Shown piece after piece: positions 27,133 to 34,148 of a stretch of DNA of 41,647 nt (position 1 is the stretch's first letter; each line of letters opens with the position of its first letter). The translations under genes were made by a program, and so were the position numbers. The notes beneath the pieces are model-generated. The model searched no databases. It was not told the DNA's origin and saw nothing but the letters and a program-made list of their open reading frames with translations. The stretch covers positions 1 through 41,647 of the forward strand of contig JBOIEQ010000020.1 of assembly GCA_050741255.1 (NCBI GenBank). The letters run 5' to 3'. Origin of the DNA: CAZXNF01 sp050741255 (GTDB taxonomy: Bacteria; Pseudomonadota; Gammaproteobacteria; Burkholderiales; SG8-41).

Positions 27133-27501
27133 CTAGCTGCGCTTGAGCAGGCCCGCTTCCAGCGCCTTCACATCGCTGGCGATCGCCGCCAGCGCGCGCG
27201 ATTCCATGTGCCGGTAGCGCTTGAGCACGTCCCGTCCAAATGCCGTGATCTGCGCCCCGCCGCCGCCCTTGCCACCGGTCGCCGCCGCCACCACGGGTTC
27301 GCGGAAGCAGCGGTTCATCGTGTCCACCAGCAGCCACGCGCGACGGTAGGACATTTCAAGCACGCGGGCCGCTTCGGAGATGGACCCACCGTTCGCAATT
27401 GCTTCCAGCAGGTCGGCCTTGCCGGGACCGATCGCGATCTCGGCGCCCAACTCCACCCGCAGCCGAGGCTTGACCGTCACGCGGCCGATCTTCCGCTTCA
27501 C
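27133..27501 (-). CDS. modE: ModE-type molybdate regulator, DNA-binding domain only
   Basis: A 122-aa winged helix-turn-helix protein of the ModE N-terminal type. The HTH reads GKADLLEAIANGGSISEAARVLEMSYRRAW in two parts (KADLLEAIANGGSI, then SEAARVLEMSYRRAW), followed by the wing segment GGKGGGGAQITAFG and a dimerisation helix. The C-terminal MOP/TOBE molybdate-binding domains of full ModE are missing, so effector sensing is unclear. GTG 27501 is taken as start because AGGGGGA lies 4-5 nt upstream and only 7 nt separate it from the moaE stop. It is the last gene of the minus-strand Moco operon, with a terminator and then a ModE box downstream. It could bind that box. Confidence 0.88.
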   Translation of the reverse strand: MKRKIGRVTVKPRLRVELGAEIAIGPGKADLLEAIANGGSISEAARVLEMSYRRAWLLVDTMNRCFREPVVAAATGGKGGGGAQITAFGRDVLKRYRHMESRALAAIASDVKALEAGLLKRS

Positions 27502-27508
27502 GGTCCCC

Positions 27509-27967
27509 CTATCCTTTCGCCCGCCAGCGCTCGGCGGCAGCGTCATCGGTCACGCGGGCATCCACCCAGCGTTCGCCCTCCGGCGTCTGCTCCTTCTTCC
27601 AGAATGGCGCCTGCGTCTTGAGGTAGTCCATGATGAACTCGCAGGCGGCGAAGGCCTCGCCGCGATGCGCGCCGGCGGTCACCACCAGCACGATCTGGTC
27701 GCCGGGATTCAGCGTGCCAATGCGGTGGATGACCAGCGCGGCCTGGATCTTCCAGCGCACCTGCGCCTGCGCGACGATGCCTTCGATCGCCTTCTCGGTC
27801 ATGCCCGGATAGTGTTCAAGGGTCATGCGGCCGACCTGCGCGCCGTCGTTGGTGTCGCGCACGCAGCCGAGGAAGGTCGCCACCGCACCGATGCCGTGAT
27901 TGGCGGCGCGCAACGCTGCGATCTCGCGCGACACGTCGAAGTCCTCCGCCTGGATGCGCACTGTCAT
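27509..27967 (-). CDS. moaE: Molybdopterin synthase catalytic subunit
   Basis: Large subunit (152 aa) of molybdopterin synthase, which transfers sulfur from MoaD thiocarboxylate to precursor Z (cPMP). Family motifs are GAVATFLGCVRDTNDG, LEHYPGMTEKAIEGI, HRIGTLNPGD and AHRGEAFAACEFIMDYLK. The catalytic lysines are visible as K117 (DYLKTQ) and K124 (FWKKE). ATG 27967 is 1 nt after the moaD stop, so the two are tightly coupled, in the usual moaD-moaE order. Cytoplasmic. Confidence 0.96.
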   Translation of the reverse strand: MTVRIQAEDFDVSREIAALRAANHGIGAVATFLGCVRDTNDGAQVGRMTLEHYPGMTEKAIEGIVAQAQVRWKIQAALVIHRIGTLNPGDQIVLVVTAGAHRGEAFAACEFIMDYLKTQAPFWKKEQTPEGERWVDARVTDDAAAERWRAKG

Positions 27968-27968
27968 G

Positions 27969-28244
27969 TCAGCCCCCGGTGACCGGCGGAAAGAACGCGA
28001 TCTCGTCGCCGTCCTTCACCGGCGTCACACCGTCCGCCATGTCCTGGTTGACCGCCGCTCGCACCAGCCGGGTCGACGCCAGCGCCTCCGCCCACGCGCC
28101 GCCGCGCGCCGCAAGATGGGCGCGCAGGCTTCCGATGTCGGCAATGCCCGGCGGCAAGGCGAGCGTCTCTTCGCCGCGCCCCACCTGTTCGCGCAGTCTT
28201 GCGAAGTACAACACCCTGATCGTCGCAGCCATCGGCGCGCTCAC
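27969..28244 (-). CDS. moaD: Molybdopterin synthase sulfur-carrier subunit
   Basis: Ubiquitin-like small subunit (91 aa) ending in the obligatory Gly-Gly (FFPPVTGG), which is adenylated and thiocarboxylated before sulfur transfer. The beta-grasp start is IRVLYFARLREQVG, and AVNQDMADGVTPVKDGDEIAFFPP is the usual C-terminal half (read as AVNQDMADG and DGDEIAFFPP). The start GTG 28244 is chosen because GAGGA lies 5 nt upstream within the end of mobB; ATG 28232 four codons later is an alternative. It is followed by moaE after 1 nt. Confidence 0.95.
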   Translation of the reverse strand: MSAPMAATIRVLYFARLREQVGRGEETLALPPGIADIGSLRAHLAARGGAWAEALASTRLVRAAVNQDMADGVTPVKDGDEIAFFPPVTGG

Positions 28245-28251
28245 TGCGTCC

Positions 28252-28773
28252 TCATTTCACCGACCGCAGGCCGCGGCCAGCGCCAAGACCCGTGTGCGTC
28301 ATGACGAATGCGGCGATGCCGTCGATGTCGTCGAGCCCGAACCGCGGCAGCGCGGTATCGATCCTGGCGTCGCTCGCCACCGCGACGATGTGCGGATCAT
28401 GCGGAAACAGCAGTGGCTCGCCGACCGCCGCCCGGTGCACTTCCAGCTTGGGAATCGCCTCGCGCTTGAAGCCCTCGACCAGCACGAGGTCGCAGGGCGC
28501 GAGTTGCGTGATCAGTTCGTCGAGTACGGGTTCCGGTGCGCCGCGCAGCTCATGCATCAACGCCCAGCGTCGCGACGAGGTGACCAGCACCTCGGTGCAG
28601 CCGGCCTGGCGGTGGCGATGCGAGTCCTTGCCCGGCTGATCGACATCGAAGGTGTGATGCGCGTGCTTGACGAGCGACACGCGCAGCCCGGCAGCCGTCA
28701 GGCGCGGAACCAGCCGTTCGATCAGCGTCGTCTTGCCGCTGCCGGAAAATCCGGCAAAACCGAATAGATTCAT
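28252..28773 (-). CDS. mobB: Molybdopterin-guanine dinucleotide biosynthesis adaptor MobB
   Basis: A P-loop GTPase-like protein (173 aa) that assists MobA in forming the guanine dinucleotide form of the cofactor. The Walker A motif GFSGSGKTTLIERL begins at residue 7, followed by VKHAHHTFDVDQPGKDSHRHRQAG in two parts (VKHAHHTFDVD, GKDSHRHRQAG), SSRRWALMHE and the Walker B-like LVLVEGFKREAIPKLEVHR. The ATG at 28773 gives the family N-terminus MNLFGFAG; ATG 28779 two codons earlier is equally possible. No mobA is seen in the window. It is 41 nt after the ABC ATPase gene and 7 nt before moaD. Confidence 0.93.
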   Translation of the reverse strand: MNLFGFAGFSGSGKTTLIERLVPRLTAAGLRVSLVKHAHHTFDVDQPGKDSHRHRQAGCTEVLVTSSRRWALMHELRGAPEPVLDELITQLAPCDLVLVEGFKREAIPKLEVHRAAVGEPLLFPHDPHIVAVASDARIDTALPRFGLDDIDGIAAFVMTHTGLGAGRGLRSVK

Positions 28774-28814
28774 GGTCATCGATGATACGCGCGCCTGCGT
28801 CTCCCACCAAACCG

Positions 28815-29579
28815 TCAGAGCACGCAGACCGGCGTGCCGTCCGCGCAGTGCTCGATGCGCACCGGCACCCCGTACGCCGCGGACAGCCGTGCGGCGGTGA
28901 GCACCACATCCGGCGCACCGCATTCCAGTTGCCCCGCCTGCAGCAGCGCCACGCGATCCGCGTAACGCAGCGCGTCGGCCGGCTCGTGGGTGGTGAACAG
29001 CACGCCGATGCCGCCGCCGGCGAGCGTGCGCAGCAGTTGCAGCAGGCGATGCCGGTTGCCGAGGTCGAGGTGCGCGGTCGGCTCGTCGAGCAGCATCGCC
29101 ACCGCGCCCTGCGCCAGCGCGCGGGCGATCAGCGCCAGTTGCCGTTCGCCCGCGGAGACTTCGGCGTAGACCGCATCCGCCAGCGGAGCCAGGCCCACGC
29201 GCTCGAGCGCTGCGCGCGCCGCGGCACGATCTTCCGCGCCCGGCGTCTGCCAGGGCGCCCGTTGCACCGTGAGTCCCATCGTCACGATCGCTTCGAGCGT
29301 GTACGGAAACGGCATCTCCTGCGCCTGCGGCACGTAACTCAAGTGCCGCGCGCGCACGGCGGCGGGAAGTGCCGGCAGCAGCGTCCCGCCAACGCGTACT
29401 TCACCCGCCAGCGGCGGCAGCAGGCCCAGCAGCGTCCGTATCAGCGTCGTCTTGCCGCTGCCGTTGCGGCCGAGCAGGCAAACGACTTCGCCCGCGCCCA
29501 GCGCAAGCGCCGTCTCCCGCGCCAACGCGGTCCGGTGGCCAAAGGCCAGGCCCTGCGCTTCCAGCAACGGCACGCTCAT
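28815..29579 (-). CDS. ABC transporter ATPase, BtuD/FecE type (MolC-like candidate)
   Basis: A 254-aa cytoplasmic ATPase of the metal-chelate (B12/siderophore) importer class. The Walker A GRNGSGKTT is at 37-45, the Q-loop in LSYVPQAQE, the signature as VSAGERQLALIARAL, Walker B as VAMLLDEPTAHLD and the H-loop in FTTHEPADA. The start ATG 29579 overlaps the permease stop as ATGA, so the two are cotranslated. Its neighbours are all Mo/W or Moco genes. The Haemophilus MolBC molybdate/tungstate importer belongs to this same transporter class, so a MolC-like role is a reasonable inference. Iron-chelate or cobalamin transport is the alternative, but no receptor or binding protein for those is nearby. 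Confidence 0.85.
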   Translation of the reverse strand: MSVPLLEAQGLAFGHRTALARETALALGAGEVVCLLGRNGSGKTTLIRTLLGLLPPLAGEVRVGGTLLPALPAAVRARHLSYVPQAQEMPFPYTLEAIVTMGLTVQRAPWQTPGAEDRAAARAALERVGLAPLADAVYAEVSAGERQLALIARALAQGAVAMLLDEPTAHLDLGNRHRLLQLLRTLAGGGIGVLFTTHEPADALRYADRVALLQAGQLECGAPDVVLTAARLSAAYGVPVRIEHCADGTPVCVL

Positions 29580-30562
29580 GCGGTTCCCCTGCCGCGCGCG
29601 AGCAGCCACAGGAACAGCGGCGCGCCGAATACCGCGGTCAGCACACCCAGCGGAATCTCCGTGTCGGTCACCGCGCGCGCGGCAGTGTCCACCGCCAACA
29701 GGAAGCCGGCGCCGAGCAGGGCCGAGGCCGGCAGCAGGCGCGCGAAATGCGATCCGGCCAGCAGGCGCGCGGCATGCGGAATGAGCAGGCCGACCCAGCC
29801 GATCATGCCGGCGAGCGCGACCGTGGCAGCGGTGGCGAGCGTCGCCCCCGCGATGGCGACCATGCGGATGGCAGCGACGTTCACGCCCAGCGCCCGCGCA
29901 TCGTCCTCGCCCAGCGCCAGCACATCGAGCCGGCCGCGCACGGCCCACAGCGCAGCAAGCCCCGCCGCGGCGGCGATCCCCGCGGTCCATACCGTGCGCG
30001 GCTCAGCCCCCGCGAGGCTGCCGAGCAGCCAGAATGTCAGCGCGGGCAGGTCGCGATAAGGATCGGCGAGCATTTTCACGATGGCGAGTCCGGCGCCCAG
30101 CAAAGCGCCGACGACGACGCCGGTCAGCACCAGTACCAGCACGGGATCGTGGCGGCGCACCGCGGCGGCGATCGCGCAGACCAGCGCCACCGCGCCGAGC
30201 CCGCCCGCGAAGGCGGCCGCCTCCACGATCAGCCCCCCCGCGCCCGCCACCAGCGCGAGCGCGGCGCCGAACGCCGCGCCGGCGGACACGCCGAGGATGT
30301 CGGAGGACACCAGCGGATTGCGGAACAATTGCTGGAAGGCGGCGCCCGATGCCGCCAGTGCGGCGCCCACCACGAGCGCCGCCATCACGCGCGGCAACCG
30401 CAGCTGGAAAATGATGGCATCGGCAACCGCATTCGTGGGCTCGCCTGAAAGCCGCCGCAGGAGGGCGCCGCCGACGTCAGCCACGGACAAGGACGCCGGC
30501 CCCACCAGCAAGCCTGCGGCCACCAGCACTGCCACCAGTAACAACGCAGCGATCGTTCGCAT
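29576..30562 (-). CDS. ABC transporter permease, BtuC/FecCD type (MolB-like candidate)
   Basis: A 328-aa inner-membrane permease with about ten helices of the FecCD/BtuC family. The diagnostic segments are LRLPRVMAALVVGAALAASG, FRNPLVSSDILGVSAGAAFG, TFWLLGSLAG and the ATPase-contact helix LGEDDARALGVNVAAIR, then GWVGLLIPHAARLL. It is coupled to the ATPase by an ATGA overlap. No cognate substrate-binding protein gene is in the window; the nearest binding protein is TupA, 50 nt upstream on the same strand. Given the location between tupA and mobB, molybdate/tungstate transport of MolB type is inferred. A CATAAT lies 8 nt before the ATG. Confidence 0.85.
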   Translation of the reverse strand: MRTIAALLLVAVLVAAGLLVGPASLSVADVGGALLRRLSGEPTNAVADAIIFQLRLPRVMAALVVGAALAASGAAFQQLFRNPLVSSDILGVSAGAAFGAALALVAGAGGLIVEAAAFAGGLGAVALVCAIAAAVRRHDPVLVLVLTGVVVGALLGAGLAIVKMLADPYRDLPALTFWLLGSLAGAEPRTVWTAGIAAAAGLAALWAVRGRLDVLALGEDDARALGVNVAAIRMVAIAGATLATAATVALAGMIGWVGLLIPHAARLLAGSHFARLLPASALLGAGFLLAVDTAARAVTDTEIPLGVLTAVFGAPLFLWLLARGRGTA

Positions 30563-30611
30563 GGGGCGGGATTATGCCCGGCCCCGGCATGCGACAGTAG
30601 AAACGCGGCCG

Positions 30612-31430
30612 CTACCGCTTGGCGTTCGGGAAGAACAACTGTTCGCCACCGATCTTGTAGCTCGCGATCGCCGCCTGCCCGTCCGCCGACAGCACCCAGT
30701 CGATGAATGCCTGGCCCGGGTCCTTCTTCACGTGCGGGTGTTTCGCCGGGTTGACCAGCATCACGCCGTACTGGTTGAAGAGCTTTTCGTCGCCCTCGAC
30801 CAGCACGACGAGATCACCGCGGTTCTTGAACGACAGCCAGGTGCCGCGGTCGGTCAGCGCGTAGGCGTTCATCGCGGCGGCCGTGTTGAGCGTGGGCCCC
30901 ATGCCCGACCCTGTCTCGCGGTACCACGCACCCTTGTCCTTGCCGATGTCGATGCCGGCCATGCTCCAGTAACGCACTTCGGCAGCATGGGTGCCGCTCT
31001 TGTCCGCGCGGGACGCGAACGGCGCCTGCGCATCCTTGACTTTCTTCAGCGCGGCGACGATGTCCTTGCCGGCCGTCCGCGCCGGATCCGTCTTCGGCCC
31101 CACCAGCACGAAATCGTTGTACATCACCTCGCGGCGCGCCAGGCCGTAACCCTCCGTCACGAATTTCTCCTCGGCGGGCTTGTCATGCACGAACACCACG
31201 TCCGCGTCGCCGCGCCGCGCCATGTCCAGCGCCTGACCGGTGCCGAGCGCCACCACCCGCACCTGGATACCGGTCTTCTTCTCGAAGATCGGCAGGATAT
31301 GCTTGAACAAGCCGGACTGTTCGGTCGAGGTGGTGGACGACACCGTGATGAACTTGTCCTGCGCCAGCACCGGGCTGGCCATACCGGCGGCCAGTACCAG
31401 CGCGAAGAACCATCGTCGTTTCAGGTCCAT
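30612..31430 (-). CDS. tupA: Tungstate-binding periplasmic protein TupA
   Basis: A 272-aa secreted binding protein. The signal peptide spans about residues 1-23 (ending VLA-Q). The TupA hallmark TTSTEQSGLFKHILP is at 33-47; the following segments ALGTGQALDMARRGDADVV, FVLVGPKTDP, FASRADKSGTHAAE and YRETGSGMGPTLN are typical of the tungstate-specific family rather than ModA. AAAGGAG precedes the ATG at 31430. The start overlaps the tupC stop by 10 nt. The order is tupB-tupC-tupA, unlike the common tupA-first order. It delivers tungstate, and possibly molybdate, to TupBC. Confidence 0.93.
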   Translation of the reverse strand: MDLKRRWFFALVLAAGMASPVLAQDKFITVSSTTSTEQSGLFKHILPIFEKKTGIQVRVVALGTGQALDMARRGDADVVFVHDKPAEEKFVTEGYGLARREVMYNDFVLVGPKTDPARTAGKDIVAALKKVKDAQAPFASRADKSGTHAAEVRYWSMAGIDIGKDKGAWYRETGSGMGPTLNTAAAMNAYALTDRGTWLSFKNRGDLVVLVEGDEKLFNQYGVMLVNPAKHPHVKKDPGQAFIDWVLSADGQAAIASYKIGGEQLFFPNAKR

Positions 31431-32179
31431 GGCAATTCTCCTTTGAGGAAGGCGTCGGCTTCGGCCGACTGTGGTTGTCGGAAAAAACGTTCCGCGGGCG
31501 CGCGTTCGACGAGCCTCCCACGGTCCAGGAACAGGATTTCATCGCCGAGGCGCCGCGCCTGCCCGAGGTTGTGAGTGGTCATCACGATTTTCGTGCCGTC
31601 CGCATGAATGGCCTCGATCGCCGCTTCCACCCAGCGCGTGGCAGCGGGGTCGATGCTGGCGGTCGGCTCGTCGAGAAACAGCACGTCCGGATTCAGCGCC
31701 CAGGCGCGGGCCAGCGCGAGGCGCTGCTGCTCGCCGCCCGACAGCACGCGGGCCGCGCGATCGGCCAGGCGATCGAGCCCCACCCGCGCCAGCGCGCCGC
31801 GTGCGCGCTCATCGCGCTCTTTGGCAGGGACGTTGGCCAGCGCGAGCCCGTAGCGGATGTTGTCGAGCGCGGAGCGGCGCAGCATCACGGGACGCTGGAA
31901 CACCATCGCCTGGCGCTGCCGTCCCGGGATCGGCGCGCTGCCCTGCCAGCGCACGGCGCCGGCAGTAGGCTCCAGCAAACCATGGCACAGCCGCATCAGC
32001 AGGCTTTTGCCCGCGCCGTTCGGGCCGAGGATGATCGTGCGGCCTTCAGCCGTGATGTCCGCGCTGATGCCATCGATCAGCCGCCGCCCCGCCACCGCGA
32101 ACGTGACGCCGTCGAGGGCGAGGGGCAGCGTCGGCGAAAGCGTATCGGCGGCCATGCGCGTTAGCCCTGTCTTATCCAT
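31421..32179 (-). CDS. tupC: Tungstate ABC transporter ATP-binding protein TupC
   Basis: A 252-aa ATPase of the tungstate/molybdate importer. The Walker A GPNGAGKS is at 52-59, the Q-loop in AMVFQRPVML, the signature VLSGGEQQRLALARAW, Walker B DVLFLDEPTASID and the H-loop MTTHNLGQARRL. No C-terminal TOBE regulatory domain is seen. The start is set at ATG 32179, overlapping the tupB stop by 8 nt; ATG 32155, with a weak AGGG upstream, is an alternative. Its stop overlaps tupA. Partners are TupB and TupA; peripheral inner-membrane location. Confidence 0.9.
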   Translation of the reverse strand: MDKTGLTRMAADTLSPTLPLALDGVTFAVAGRRLIDGISADITAEGRTIILGPNGAGKSLLMRLCHGLLEPTAGAVRWQGSAPIPGRQRQAMVFQRPVMLRRSALDNIRYGLALANVPAKERDERARGALARVGLDRLADRAARVLSGGEQQRLALARAWALNPDVLFLDEPTASIDPAATRWVEAAIEAIHADGTKIVMTTHNLGQARRLGDEILFLDRGRLVERAPAERFFRQPQSAEADAFLKGELPWT

Positions 32180-32876
32180 ACCGTCGCTGCGCCACCGCGC
32201 GCACCAGATCGGCGGCGGCATTCAGCAGCAGGACGACCAGCATGAGGATGATGCCCAGCCCCAGCGCGAGCGGCAGGTCGCCCTTGCTCGTCTCCAGCGC
32301 GATCGCGGTCGTCATCACGCGCGTCACGCCATCGATGTTGCCGCCCACGATCATGACCGCGCCGACTTCGGCGCACGCGCGCCCGAGTCCGGCCAGCACC
32401 GCCGTCAGCAGGGAAAAACGCGTGTCCCACAGCAGCGTCAGCGCCGACTGCACGGTGGACGCGCCGAGCGAGCGCAGTTGCTCGCGGTATTCGTGCCACG
32501 CGTCCTCGATGGCCTGGCGCGCCAGGGCCGCGATGACCGGCGCAATCAGGATCGCCTGCGCGATCACCATCGCCTTGGGCGTGAACAGCAGGCCGTAGTG
32601 CCCGAGCGGTCCCGCCCGCGACAGCAGCAGGTAGACGAGCAGTCCCGCCACCACCGGCGGGAAACCCATCAGTGCGTTCATCGCCACGATCAGCGCCCTT
32701 CGACCCGGGAAGCGCGCCACCGCGACCCAGGCGCCGAACGGCAGCGCAACGACCGACGCCAGCACCACCGCGGACAGGCTGACCCCGAGGCTCAGGCTGA
32801 CGATGTTCCACAGGGAACCGTCGCCACTGAACACCAGCGTCGCGGCCGCGCCGAAAGCGCTACCGAGATCATGCAT
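32172..32876 (-). CDS. tupB: Tungstate ABC transporter permease TupB
   Basis: A 234-aa inner-membrane permease with five to six helices of the MetI-like (BPD_transp_1) fold. The family features are SLGVSLSAVVLASVVALPFG, NALMGFPPVVAGLLVYLLLS and the ATPase-contact loop EYREQLRSLGASTVQSALTLL, ending in GRACAEVGAVMIVGGN. ATG 32876 is followed directly by the fold. It is the first gene of the minus-strand run, with a 123-nt divergent promoter region holding a 30-nt AT-rich palindrome. Confidence 0.92.
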   Translation of the reverse strand: MHDLGSAFGAAATLVFSGDGSLWNIVSLSLGVSLSAVVLASVVALPFGAWVAVARFPGRRALIVAMNALMGFPPVVAGLLVYLLLSRAGPLGHYGLLFTPKAMVIAQAILIAPVIAALARQAIEDAWHEYREQLRSLGASTVQSALTLLWDTRFSLLTAVLAGLGRACAEVGAVMIVGGNIDGVTRVMTTAIALETSKGDLPLALGLGIILMLVVLLLNAAADLVRAVAQRRYG

Positions 32877-32898
32877 ATCGGGTTCTCACTGCGAGCAG

Positions 32899-32928
32899 AA
32901 AAGTTGTGTATAAGTATGCATAACTTTT
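32899..32928. promoter_or_regulatory. AT-rich 30-nt palindrome, probable tup operator
   Basis: AAAAGTTGTGTATA (32899-32912) and TATGCATAACTTTT (32915-32928) are inverted copies matching at 12 of 14 positions with a 2-nt centre. It is very AT-rich in a GC-rich genome and lies between tupB and the divergent HTH-PBP regulator, so it is the best candidate for that regulator's binding site. It shares the GTT/AAC edges with ModE boxes but is otherwise different. Confidence 0.75.
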
Positions 32929-32983
32929 GGGTAGAAACCCTTGTTTTGCAGGACTTCTATCGAATGGGAGAGCCTCCGTAAAT

Positions 32984-33007
32984 ATGACTGCTATTGCCTA
33001 TGTCTGA
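32984..33007 (+). CDS. Possible 7-codon upstream ORF before the HTH-PBP regulator
   Basis: ATG 32984 reads MTAIAYV and stops with TGA at 33005-33007, overlapping the regulator ATG at 33000. A purine-rich GGGAGA lies about 12 nt before it, whereas the regulator ATG itself has no ribosome binding site. It may couple translation; equally it may be chance. Confidence 0.25.
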   Translation: MTAIAYV

Positions 33008-34103
33008 CATCGCCATCCGGCCCGCCTGGACCTTCACCAACGGTCGCGGGGAGAGCGTGGACCCGCAGCTGTTTGCCCTGCTCCGGGAAATCCGCCTCGC
33101 CCGCAAGCTGACGGTCGCCGCGCGCGCAGCCCGCCTGTCCTACCGCCATGCCTGGAATCTCGTGAAGCGCTGGGAACAGTTCTTCGGCGTGCCGCTCGTC
33201 ATCCTCGAGCGCGGCCGGGGTGCGCACCTGAGCCCGCTCGGCGAGAAGCTCCTGTGGTGCGAGCAGCGGGCCCATGCGCGTCTGGGCCCGCAACTCGAAA
33301 GCCTGGCCTCCGAACTCAATCTGGAAATAGGGCTCGCCCTGTCCACGACCGAGCCGGTCATCCGCCTGCACGCCAGCCATGGCTTTGCGGTCGCGCAATT
33401 GCCAGCGCTGATCAAGACGCATACCCGGCTCCAGCTCGACCTGCAGTACCGCGGCAGCATCGATGCGCTGGTCTCGCTATCCCAGGGCGGCTGCGACATC
33501 GCCGGATTTCACGTGCCTGAGGGGCCGCTGGCGCAGCGGGTGTTTGCCAGCTACGCGTCGCAGATCGACCGGCGGCAGCACCGCATCATCCATCTCGTGC
33601 GGCGCACGCAGGGCCTCATGCTGATGCCGGGCAACCCGCTGCGGATCACCTCGCTCGCCGACCTGGCCAGGCCGGGCGTGCGTTTCGTCAACCGCCAGCC
33701 GGGCTCGGGCACGCGCCTGCTGCTGGACGAACTGCTGGCGGACCTCAAACTCGCGCCCACCGCCATCCACGGCTACCGCACGGAGGAGTTCACCCATGCG
33801 GCGGTCGCCGCCTTTGTCGCGAGCGGCATGGCCGACGCCGGATTCGGCGTCCAGGCGGCCGCCGACCAGTTCAAACTCGACTTCCAGCCCGTCGCCACGG
33901 AGCGTTACCTGCTGCTGCTGCGGGCCGATGCCCTCGAGCAGCCCGCCTGCCGGACCCTGCTGGAACTCATCCGCAGCCCGGCGTTCGCGCAGGCGATCGT
34001 GCCACTCGCCGGCTACGACAGCGAAAACGCCGGCACCGTGCTCACCGTCGATGCGGCGTTTCCCTGGCTCGGCGCCGCCGGCAAGGCCGTGCGCGCGGAG
34101 TAG
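33000..34103 (+). CDS. HTH regulator with periplasmic-binding-protein-like sensor domain (Mo/W linked)
   Basis: A 367-aa cytoplasmic regulator. Residues about 20-100 form a ModE/LysR-like winged HTH (TVAARAARLSYRHAWNLVKRWE, read as TVAARAARLSY and RHAWNLVKRWE, then the wing GRGAHLSPLGEKLL). Residues about 120-345 resemble the PBP-like domain known from MoeA/LysR substrate-binding proteins, with HASHGFAVAQLP, GCDIAGFHVPEG, RFVNRQPGSGTRLLLDEL and ASGMADAGFGVQAAA. It is divergent from tupBCA across the AT-rich palindrome and followed by moeA, so it probably senses tungstate, molybdate or a cofactor intermediate and controls tup and itself. Start ATG 33000 has no Shine-Dalgarno. It is unlike ModE with MOP domains. 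Confidence 0.82.
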   Translation: MSDIAIRPAWTFTNGRGESVDPQLFALLREIRLARKLTVAARAARLSYRHAWNLVKRWEQFFGVPLVILERGRGAHLSPLGEKLLWCEQRAHARLGPQLESLASELNLEIGLALSTTEPVIRLHASHGFAVAQLPALIKTHTRLQLDLQYRGSIDALVSLSQGGCDIAGFHVPEGPLAQRVFASYASQIDRRQHRIIHLVRRTQGLMLMPGNPLRITSLADLARPGVRFVNRQPGSGTRLLLDELLADLKLAPTAIHGYRTEEFTHAAVAAFVASGMADAGFGVQAAADQFKLDFQPVATERYLLLLRADALEQPACRTLLELIRSPAFAQAIVPLAGYDSENAGTVLTVDAAFPWLGAAGKAVRAE

Positions 34104-34106
34104 AAT
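34101..34106 (+). promoter_or_regulatory. Candidate -10 element (TAGAAT) for moeA
   Basis: TAGAAT overlaps the stop codon of the preceding regulator gene and lies 42 nt before the moeA ATG. It may let moeA be expressed apart from the regulator. Confidence 0.4.
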
Positions 34107-34148
34107 TCAAACGTCCGTTTCTTCCGCACGTAACACCGCGCCGACCCG

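Noticed and set aside
30563..30611. Cobalamin riboswitch before the BtuC-like permease gene
   Set aside because: The gap between tupA and the permease is only 49 nt, too short for a B12 element, and no B12-box-like sequence is present.
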